This document shows, piece by piece, positions 1-5,994 of a stretch of 64,000 nucleotides of DNA; the stretch's first letter is position 1, and the number at the start of each line of letters is the position of its first letter. The translations under genes and the position numbers were made by a program. Source of the stretch: Alphaproteobacteria bacterium (GTDB lineage: Bacteria > Pseudomonadota > Alphaproteobacteria > Micavibrionales > Micavibrionaceae); NCBI GenBank assembly GCA_002401695.1, contig NVTV01000004.1:1415-65414 (forward strand), written 5' to 3'. The notes beneath the pieces were generated by a model that made no database searches, was not told the DNA's origin, and saw only the letters and a list, made by a program, of their open reading frames with translations.

Positions 1-49
1 GCGACTGAATCAACCATCAATTTGAAAAAATCCTGGACGCCTTACCTGG

Positions 50-1186
50 ATGCGATGGAAAAAAGTCCTTGCCCTGCGCTCTTATAAGTTCGAGTTGTAT
101 CAATCACCTGATGAGGAAGATGAAAAAACCGTGCTATCTCGTGCGCATTTTGTATTGTTTGAAAGCGATGTTGCCAATGATTTATACGCGGTGCAGGCTT
201 GTGTTAATCAGGGCGTGTTTTTAGCGCGTGATTTAGTAAATGAGCCGCCAAATGTTTTGTATCCTGACAGCTATGCCAAGCGTATCAAGGAACAGCTAAA
301 GCCGCTGGGCGTTGAGATAGAAATTCTGGATGAGAAGAAAATGCGCAAACTTGGAATGGGCGCTATCCTTGCGGTTGGACAAGGTTCTGACAACCCGCCG
401 CGCATGGTGATTATGCGTTGGAACGGGGATAAGGCCTCTACCGATGCACCGCTTGCTTTTGTCGGGAAAGGGGTAACGTTTGATACGGGCGGTATATCGC
501 TTAAACCCGGCCCGGGCATGGAAGATATGAAAATGGATATGGGTGGCTCGGCCGCTGTGGTTGGCTTGATGAAGTCGCTGGCTTTGCGTGATGCCAAGGT
601 CAATGTCGTGGCTATCGTTGGCTTGGCAGAGAATATGCCTTCCGCGCGTGCGTATCGTCCGGCGGACATTATTACCTCCTATGCGGGGAAAACAATCGAA
701 GTTTTGAACACTGACGCGGAAGGGCGTTTGGTTTTGGCGGACGCGTTGTCGTACGTACAGAAAATCTATAAACCGAGCTTGATTATTGATTTAGCGACCT
801 TAACGGGGGCGATGTTGATTGCTCTGGGGCATGAATATTGCGGTACATTTGTAACCGATGATGCGCTGTGGGAGCAGATGGAGCGTGCAGGCAAGGCCAG
901 TGATGAGAAATTATGGCGGATGCCGTTGGATAAGGTCTGGAAAAAGGACATGGAAGGCACAATCTCTGATACGCAGAATATGGCGAAGTCGGGGCGTTGG
1001 GCGGGCTCTTGTACGGCGGCAGGCTTTTTGTGGCACTTTATTGATGATGATACACCGTGGGCGCATATGGATATTGCGGGTACGGCGTGGATTAAAACCG
1101 ATAAAGATATAGCGCCTAAATACGGCACAGGCTTTGGTGTGCGGGTTCTTGATCGCTTCGTTGCGGAGAATTATGAGCAATCCTAG
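50..1186 (+). CDS. pepA: Leucyl aminopeptidase (M17 family), 5' end at window edge
   Basis: This is a cytosolic metallo-exopeptidase that removes N-terminal residues from peptides using two metal ions. The M17 catalytic domain is complete: VGKGVTFDTGG (about residues 138-148) supplies the catalytic Lys and a metal-binding Asp, KMDMGG (161-166) follows, and the family signature NTDAEGRL lies at 220-227. The C-terminal GTAW is also present. Full-length PepA has about 480-500 residues, so the roughly 110-residue N-terminal domain is missing from this frame. A stop at 23-25 closes the frame upstream of 50, and only another frame is open from base 1. Either the gene is a short form or a frameshift lies near the A-run at 57-62. 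The next gene overlaps its stop by 14 bases. Confidence 0.85.
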   Translation: MRWKKVLALRSYKFELYQSPDEEDEKTVLSRAHFVLFESDVANDLYAVQACVNQGVFLARDLVNEPPNVLYPDSYAKRIKEQLKPLGVEIEILDEKKMRKLGMGAILAVGQGSDNPPRMVIMRWNGDKASTDAPLAFVGKGVTFDTGGISLKPGPGMEDMKMDMGGSAAVVGLMKSLALRDAKVNVVAIVGLAENMPSARAYRPADIITSYAGKTIEVLNTDAEGRLVLADALSYVQKIYKPSLIIDLATLTGAMLIALGHEYCGTFVTDDALWEQMERAGKASDEKLWRMPLDKVWKKDMEGTISDTQNMAKSGRWAGSCTAAGFLWHFIDDDTPWAHMDIAGTAWIKTDKDIAPKYGTGFGVRVLDRFVAENYEQS

Positions 1187-2321
1187 AGCTAATCATTCTG
1201 AGTTTAATATTGTGAATACCAATTATTTGAAAACAGATATTACGCCCGTACGCCGTCGGCGTTTGCGCAGTCTTGCCGATTTGGCAGGGGCGGAATTGTT
1301 GCCCGTTGGGGATGAGGCGCGGTATATTCAATTGGCGGGGCAATATGACATCGGTATTAGCGATCATGTGCGTAGCCTTATTCAGAAGACGGGGCGTCCC
1401 GAAAAAGATGTGATCGGGCGTCAATATATTCCAACACTTGATGAATTAAACGTACTTTCTGATGAAGAAAGTGATCCGATTGGCGATGAAATTTACACCC
1501 CAGTTAATGGGATTGTTCACAGATATGAAGATCGGGTTTTATTTAAAGTTACAAATGTATGTGCCGTTTATTGCCGTTATTGTTTTCGCCGCGAGATGGT
1601 CGGGGCGGGAGCGGAACATCTTTCCGATGAAGATTTTGATCGTGCGATTGCGTATATAAAGTCGCATGATGAGATTTGGGAGGTCATTTTAACGGGTGGT
1701 GATCCTTTCGTTCTGTCGCCGCGTCGTTTGCAAAAAGTTATAGAGGCGCTGAATAAAATTGAACATGTGAAAATCATCCGGATTCACACCCGTACGCCTG
1801 TCGCAGACCCTACCTTAATAAGCGATACGATATTATCAGTTTTGAAATTGTCAGCCAAGCCTATATACATTGTCCTGCATATAAATCATGCTAAAGAAAT
1901 TACAGAAGAGGTCGTCCATAAAATTTCCCGATTAAGGGCGGTAAATTGCTCTATTTTGTCGCAATCTGTGTTGTTGAGGGGGGTCAATGATGATGCAATT
2001 ACGCTGGAAAACTTGTTTCGTAAATTGGTGACGTTGCATGTGCAACCCTATTATCTCCATCATTTGGATCGCGCGAAGGGAACGTCGCATTTTCGTGTTT
2101 CTCTTACGAGAGGGCAGGAGATTATGAAGGATTTGCAAGGGCGTGTTTCGGGAATATGTTTGCCAAAATACATGTTAGACATCCCCGGAGGGCATGGGAA
2201 AATTCCTGTCAATGAGAGCTATGTTCAGGTACGTGATGGGGATGTGTATTCTGTTGAAGATTATCAGGGGTGTACGCATCTTTATTTCGATACAGTGCCT
2301 ACCAATAGAGCGGAAAAATAA
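1173..2321 (+). CDS. Lysine 2,3-aminomutase family radical SAM protein (KamA/EpmB-like)
   Basis: This is a radical SAM, PLP-dependent aminomutase of 382 residues. The CAVYCRYC motif (CxxxCxxC) binds the 4Fe-4S cluster and SAM, and PGGHGK near the C-terminus matches the PLP-lysine motif of the family. In the family KamA makes free beta-lysine, while EpmB prepares beta-lysine for modification of elongation factor P; sequence alone does not separate them here. The start at 1173 is chosen because GGAGAA stands two bases further than usual but directly upstream, and it gives an overlap of 14 bases with pepA, suggesting translational coupling. An earlier ATG-like start inside pepA is unlikely. The gene separates pepA from holC, which are often direct neighbours. 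No efp or epmA gene lies in the window. Confidence 0.85.
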   Translation: MSNPRANHSEFNIVNTNYLKTDITPVRRRRLRSLADLAGAELLPVGDEARYIQLAGQYDIGISDHVRSLIQKTGRPEKDVIGRQYIPTLDELNVLSDEESDPIGDEIYTPVNGIVHRYEDRVLFKVTNVCAVYCRYCFRREMVGAGAEHLSDEDFDRAIAYIKSHDEIWEVILTGGDPFVLSPRRLQKVIEALNKIEHVKIIRIHTRTPVADPTLISDTILSVLKLSAKPIYIVLHINHAKEITEEVVHKISRLRAVNCSILSQSVLLRGVNDDAITLENLFRKLVTLHVQPYYLHHLDRAKGTSHFRVSLTRGQEIMKDLQGRVSGICLPKYMLDIPGGHGKIPVNESYVQVRDGDVYSVEDYQGCTHLYFDTVPTNRAEK

Positions 2322-2340
2322 GAGAGTAATAAGAATTAGC

Positions 2341-2790
2341 ATGACAGAAATCAGATTTTATCACCTTCAGCATCAATCGCAGGCACAAGTGCTGTCTGTT
2401 ATCTTGTTGAAAGCGTTGGAGCGTGGACATCGTATTCTTGTTAAAATGCGTAATGCGGCCGAAATCGCGCAGATGAACGATTATTTATGGACGTTTTCTC
2501 CTGATAGTTTCTTGCCGCATGGCTCTGAAAAGAATGGTAACGCCGAAATGCAACCTATCTGGATCACTGCGGAGGATGAAAACCCGAATAAGGCCGATGT
2601 TTTGATCTTATGTCAGGGCGTAGTATCGGGGCAACAGGCTGATTTTACGCTGTGTTGTGAGATGTTGGATGGCCACGACCATCAAGCCATCAGTGATGCC
2701 AGAGCGCGTTGGAAAACCTATAAAGAGCAAGGGTTTGAGGTCACCTATTGGCAGCAAAGCGAAGCTGGCGGCTGGGAGAAGAAGGCCTAA
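2341..2790 (+). CDS. holC: DNA polymerase III subunit chi
   Basis: HolC is the chi subunit of the clamp loader; it links DNA polymerase III to single-strand binding protein at the replication fork. The 149-residue product begins MTEIRFYHL, the usual HolC opening, and contains the conserved stretch LVKMRNAAEIAQMNDYLW and a downstream NKADVLILCQG typical of the family. Length agrees with alphaproteobacterial HolC. The ATG at 2341 is chosen because the family N-terminus begins there, although the frame stays open further upstream inside the preceding gene. Position after pepA supports the call. It is convergent with the minus-strand gene at 2824, with 33 bases between them and no clear hairpin. 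Confidence 0.85.
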   Translation: MTEIRFYHLQHQSQAQVLSVILLKALERGHRILVKMRNAAEIAQMNDYLWTFSPDSFLPHGSEKNGNAEMQPIWITAEDENPNKADVLILCQGVVSGQQADFTLCCEMLDGHDHQAISDARARWKTYKEQGFEVTYWQQSEAGGWEKKA

Positions 2791-2823
2791 TAGATTCTTA
2801 GCCTTCCTTCTATAGCGCGATTT

Positions 2824-3225
2824 TTAGGGCGTTAAATCTTCTTTAGTTGGCGCTGCTGTTGCTTCAGTTGTGTTTTTTTCGCTAAGTTCGATTGTGCTTA
2901 TAGCAGATAGTGGAAGAAACTTACCATTATAGGGGGCTTTTTCTCTGAAGCTCTCATCATGTGAGCGCATCGAAATGGTAAATTCTTTGCCTATATCTTC
3001 TTTTAAAACAATCATATGCCTATTTTTTTCAGGGGAAGCGGCAATGATTTTGTCATTTTCATCTTCTAAGATAAGGTATGCTTGTTTATTTCTAACGCCC
3101 ACATCTAACAAGGTGTAGTCTTGCAAATCAGATCTTGATTTTGCATCCTCTTCAATCTTACCGCCTTTGTTTTCAAAGGCTTTGATTTGCTCAGCGAGAT
3201 CTTCACTCGTAATTTTATCGGACAT
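2824..3225 (-). CDS. Hypothetical protein
   Basis: The product has 133 residues, no signal peptide and no membrane segment. It is charged and rich in Lys, Glu and Asp, with a helical N-terminal part (SEDLAEQIKAFENKGGKIEE) and a probable beta-rich middle. The last 15-20 residues (Thr/Ala/Glu-rich) look disordered. I recognise no family. It lies between convergent holC and the cytochrome c gene on the same strand (84 bases upstream), and could be transcribed with the latter. Confidence 0.55.
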   Translation of the reverse strand: MSDKITSEDLAEQIKAFENKGGKIEEDAKSRSDLQDYTLLDVGVRNKQAYLILEDENDKIIAASPEKNRHMIVLKEDIGKEFTISMRSHDESFREKAPYNGKFLPLSAISTIELSEKNTTEATAAPTKEDLTP

Positions 3226-3309
3226 TATATCACTCCATAATCTTTATGAAAATGACAATGCCAGAAAGCTGAGTAAAAGACAAATTCTGAAAATCTTCGC
3301 GTTAATGCC

Positions 3310-3966
3310 TTAGTGGTGGCTTTCTTTCGGCGCGGCTTCTTCTGCTTGTGTTTCTGTATTGTCGTGGTGTGGCTCTTCTTCCACGGGTGGCGCGAAGGCA
3401 ATTTGTTCTGCTGCGATATCAGCGTCATTTGGTAGAGCGAACGGGGTATCGGCTTGCATGCGTAGCCACGCGACGAAGGCCGCTCTGTCTTTGGCTTTCT
3501 TAAGGCCGGCAAAGTTCATTTTTGTGCCTGAAATAAATTTCTTTGGTTTGGTCAGGAATTTATTGAGCGAATCATAATCCCAGATACCGCCTGCTTCTTG
3601 CATACCTTTTGAGTAAGAGAAGCTTATTTTCCCGCCTTTATTTGAGCCTGTAATGTTCCATAAATTGGGCCCTTGCTTAACCGGGCCGCCTTTGTCGAAG
3701 GAGTGACATGCGGCGCAGGCTTTTGATATTTTTGCGCCTTTTGCCATATCTGCTGTGGCTAAAAGTGCCATAATTGGATCAGGTATTTTAGGTTTTTTTG
3801 GCGTTGATGCCCCGTGACCGCTGGCCACTGCACCGTCAATCGCAACAGCGTCTTTTTCCAGTGGCTCACTAACAATTATTTTGTCAGCGACAAAGTTAGT
3901 AAGCATAATGGTTATACCAACGCAAAGAACGGCGGCAAATATTTTATTATTTTCTAAACTGGACAT
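3310..3966 (-). CDS. Membrane-anchored cytochrome c, class I (CycM-like)
   Basis: This is an electron carrier anchored to the inner membrane and facing the periplasm. The 218-residue product has one N-terminal membrane segment (about residues 9-27), a linker, the heme-binding CAACH at 84-88, and a class I cytochrome fold with a candidate axial Met in GTKMNFAG. The C-terminal tail of about 30 residues is rich in Glu and His (EEEPHHDNTETQAEE, ending KESHH), which is unusual for this group and might bind metal. The start at 3966 places the membrane segment right at the N-terminus; the frame is open 33 codons further upstream. It is divergent from pheA, an arrangement known from other alphaproteobacteria. 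The 219 bases between them hold both promoters. Confidence 0.8.
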   Translation of the reverse strand: MSSLENNKIFAAVLCVGITIMLTNFVADKIIVSEPLEKDAVAIDGAVASGHGASTPKKPKIPDPIMALLATADMAKGAKISKACAACHSFDKGGPVKQGPNLWNITGSNKGGKISFSYSKGMQEAGGIWDYDSLNKFLTKPKKFISGTKMNFAGLKKAKDRAAFVAWLRMQADTPFALPNDADIAAEQIAFAPPVEEEPHHDNTETQAEEAAPKESHH

Positions 3967-4185
3967 GGACGTGTGAACCCACCTTGTTAATGTTAATATA
4001 TTGAAAGGGTAAAATAAGATCCTCTTATAGATGAGTGTATGCAATATCCGGATGATATTAAACACTAAATAATAAAAACATCACAGTTTATGTCCTTTTA
4101 TCGACATAGATATACTCTTTGCGTATAGTCATTCAATTAAAAAATGATAAAATAGTCAAATTATTGAAATATATGGAAAATTAAA

Positions 4186-5052
4186 ATGAGTCAGCAGTAT
4201 AAATCTATCGCGTTTCAAGGTGAGCACGGTGCGTATTCGGATATGGCGTGTCGCGCGGTTTATCCCGAGTTGAAGACGGTGCCGTGTGCGTCGTTTGATG
4301 CGTCGTTTCGCGCAGTTGTGGAGGGGAAGGCCGATTTGGCGATGATCCCAGTTGATAACACGATTGCAGGGCGTGTTGCTGATGTACACCATTTGATGCC
4401 TGAGGAAGATCTATTTATTATCGGGGAGCATTTTCAACCCGTGAACCATATGTTGCTTGGTGTGCGCGGGACGAAAATAGAAGATATCAAACATGTGCAT
4501 AGTCATGTACACGCGATACCGCAATGTCGTAAATTCTTGCAAAAATTAGAGGTAAAGTCTCATGTGCATGCTGATACGGCTGGCGCAGCGGCGGAAATCG
4601 CTAGAAAAAATGATGTGCAACATGCGGCGATTGCCTCGTCTCTGGCGGCAGAAATTTATGATCTGGAAATTCTCGCAGAGGGGATAGAGGATCGCAGCCA
4701 TAATACAACGCGTTTCTTGATTTTGTCACCAGAACCTGATTTTCCCGATATTGATGCGGAGAATGTTTTGACCAGTTTGCTGTTTGAGGTGCGCAATATT
4801 CCTGCGTCTCTTTATAAGGCGTTGGGCGGTTTTGCGACCAATGGGTTGAGTATAACTAAGCTAGAATCCTATGTTGATAATAATTTTCAGGCGGCGCGTT
4901 TTTATTGTGATATTGAGGGACATCCGGAAAGTGTTGCTTTCAGCCGTGCGTTAGAAGAACTGGGTTTCTTTGCCAAAAATGTAAAGCTGTTGGGTGCTTA
5001 TAATGCACATCCGTCACGAAAGCTGCATAATCTGGATGTTGGAGAGCTATAG
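4186..5052 (+). CDS. pheA: Prephenate dehydratase
   Basis: The enzyme decarboxylates and dehydrates prephenate to phenylpyruvate, the committed step to phenylalanine. The 288-residue protein opens with the substrate-binding fold (IAFQGEHGAYSDMACR), has the catalytic Thr in NTTRFLIL, and ends with an ACT domain (GLSITKLESY) that binds phenylalanine for feedback inhibition. It lacks the chorismate mutase domain of the E. coli PheA, as is usual in alphaproteobacteria. GGAAAA precedes the ATG. No attenuator-like leader peptide or terminator was seen in the 219 bases upstream. Confidence 0.93.
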   Translation: MSQQYKSIAFQGEHGAYSDMACRAVYPELKTVPCASFDASFRAVVEGKADLAMIPVDNTIAGRVADVHHLMPEEDLFIIGEHFQPVNHMLLGVRGTKIEDIKHVHSHVHAIPQCRKFLQKLEVKSHVHADTAGAAAEIARKNDVQHAAIASSLAAEIYDLEILAEGIEDRSHNTTRFLILSPEPDFPDIDAENVLTSLLFEVRNIPASLYKALGGFATNGLSITKLESYVDNNFQAARFYCDIEGHPESVAFSRALEELGFFAKNVKLLGAYNAHPSRKLHNLDVGEL

Positions 5053-5154
5053 TGTAATCTTTGTAAAATAAAGCCTTGTACGAACCCAATAGAGTTATGT
5101 TAGTATATTCCCCTAGTAAATAGTATTACACTTTAATGATTTAAGGAGCATTTG

Positions 5155-5493
5155 ATGCCAACACATGCAGAACTCGCGAGCAAACTTCTTGGAGATGCGG
5201 CGACATTTTTTCGTACTCTTGCCGATCAGAATGAAGAGCTGACTGCACAAATGACAGAGAATGCGACTGTGTTCGATCAGATGGGTAATCTTATCCTTCA
5301 AGATCCGCAAGGTGCTCTTGAGGGAACGTCGCATGCAGAGCTAACGGGGCGTTTACTAAAAGATGCTGCTGGATTTTTCCGCACATTGGCAGAGCAGAAT
5401 GAACCCATTCGTGATCAGATGGAAGAAAATGCGAATGTTTACGAACAAATCGGCGACTTGGTGATCGAGGATCCTCTAGGTATTCTTGATTAG
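5155..5493 (+). CDS. Small protein made of two tandem repeats, function unknown
   Basis: The 112-residue protein consists almost wholly of two copies of one unit. Copy 1 spans about residues 4-59 and copy 2 residues 60-112. Shared elements are HAEL..(K/R)LL.DAA.FFRTLA(D/E)QNE, QM.ENA.V(F/Y)(D/E)Q(M/I)G(N/D)L and a closing DP.G.L(E/D). Both copies should be helical and amphipathic, suggesting a two-unit helical bundle or a repeat that binds a partner. There is no signal peptide. AAGGAG at 5143-5148 stands six bases before the ATG at 5155, which decides against the TTG at 5152. The 3' end overlaps the convergent gene at 5476 by 18 bases. I do not know the family. Confidence 0.75.
   Translation: MPTHAELASKLLGDAATFFRTLADQNEELTAQMTENATVFDQMGNLILQDPQGALEGTSHAELTGRLLKDAAGFFRTLAEQNEPIRDQMEENANVYEQIGDLVIEDPLGILD
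5164..5490 (+). repeat. Internal tandem duplication within a coding region
   Basis: Two in-frame units, 5164-5331 (56 codons) and 5332-5490 (53 codons), encode the same helical motif. The protein copies are clearly alike while the DNA copies have diverged at many third positions, so the duplication is old and maintained by selection on the protein. Confidence 0.8.
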
Positions 5494-5793
5494 TTTAAGC
5501 GAGCGGAAAAAATCATTCCATGAACGGCTGTTTGGTGTGTAAATACGAATAGTTTTTCCGATGAATTTTTTCTCGTGTTTGCAGAAGAACCGTTTTTTGA
5601 TTTCTATTTTCTTATATTGATTTTTTCGGTGCAATAATTGGGCGTGTTTTATGGCGCGTTTTATGTTGTGTGTTGCGCTGACGCGTTGCCATTTTGGCAG
5701 GCATTGACCGTATTGATTGTCGTGATAAATATAGACGGAATATTGCGTGGATTGCTGTGTGTTTTCTATCGGTTGCGTTAGAAATTTAAGCAT
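5476..5793 (-). CDS. Hypothetical basic protein
   Basis: The product has 105 residues and is strongly basic (KRAIKHAQLLHRKNQYKKIEIKKRFF), without membrane segments or a signal peptide. Such composition would fit nucleic acid binding but no motif proves it. GAGGGA lies four to five bases before the ATG at 5793, so this start is preferred over the one four codons upstream. The 3' end overlaps the convergent repeat-protein gene by 18 bases. Its promoter region (5794-5870) carries a perfect palindrome and a CtrA-type box. Confidence 0.6.
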   Translation of the reverse strand: MLKFLTQPIENTQQSTQYSVYIYHDNQYGQCLPKWQRVSATHNIKRAIKHAQLLHRKNQYKKIEIKKRFFCKHEKKFIGKTIRIYTPNSRSWNDFFRSLKLIKNT

Positions 5794-5830
5794 ATTATCC
5801 CTCAATTATGAAAAAATGGTTAAAATTATG

Positions 5831-5848
5831 CTGTACAATACCGTACAG
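5831..5848. promoter_or_regulatory. Perfect inverted repeat, candidate operator
   Basis: CTGTAC-AATACC-GTACAG is an exact 6-bp inverted repeat with a 6-base spacer. It lies 38 bases before the minus-strand start at 5793 and about 150 bases before ftsK, so it could serve either. A dimeric regulator is the natural reading. The half-sites resemble those of enterobacterial LexA, but the spacing is two bases longer and alphaproteobacterial LexA uses other sites. Confidence 0.4.
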
Positions 5849-5852
5849 AACC

Positions 5853-5867
5853 TTAACAAAACCTTAA
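5853..5867. promoter_or_regulatory. CtrA-type binding box (TTAA-N7-TTAA)
   Basis: TTAA at 5853-5856 and TTAA at 5864-5867 are separated by exactly seven bases, the spacing of the CtrA full site known from Caulobacter and relatives. It lies between ftsK and the minus-strand gene at 5793. Presence of DivL in the window makes a CtrA pathway in this organism likely. The motif is short and the region A+T-rich, so chance is possible. Confidence 0.45.
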
Positions 5868-5912
5868 AATTAAAATAAATGTGCAATTTTTAGCAGTTTT
5901 GTTGAGTTTTAG

Positions 5913-5931
5913 ATCATAAATCGGTTATGAT
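5913..5931. promoter_or_regulatory. Perfect 7-bp inverted repeat upstream of ftsK
   Basis: ATCATAA and TTATGAT are exact reverse complements with the 5-base spacer ATCGG. There is no T-run after it, so it is a better candidate for an operator than for a terminator. It ends 17 bases before the sigma-54-like promoter at 5948. Confidence 0.4.
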
Positions 5932-5947
5932 GTTATTAACATTCTTG

Positions 5948-5963
5948 TGGCATACTCTTTGCC
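5948..5963 (+). promoter_or_regulatory. Sigma-54-type -24/-12 promoter for ftsK
   Basis: TGGCATACTCTTTGCC has GG (5949-5950) and GC (5961-5962) separated by exactly ten bases and fits the RpoN consensus TGGCAY-R-N4-TTGC at nearly all positions. Transcription would start about 5974, some 20-30 bases before ftsK. rpoN itself is in this window. No -35/-10 pair of comparable quality was seen in the same stretch. Confidence 0.5.
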
Positions 5964-5994
5964 GTCTTCAAAATACTTATAATAATAGGAAAAA

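Noticed and set aside
4109..4122. A second sigma-54-like promoter before pheA sharing ATACTCTTTGC with the ftsK promoter
   Set aside because: The -24 element reads GA instead of GG, which is essential; the shared 11 bases could be chance.
5476..5493. Sign of a gene fusion or frameshift where two convergent genes overlap
   Set aside because: Both frames are complete with good ribosome sites at their own starts; a short tail-to-tail overlap explains it.
5831..5848. Reading CTGTAC-N6-GTACAG as a LexA box
   Set aside because: The spacing is two bases longer than the enterobacterial site, and alphaproteobacterial LexA recognises GTTC-N7-GTTC; the palindrome is kept as an operator candidate only.
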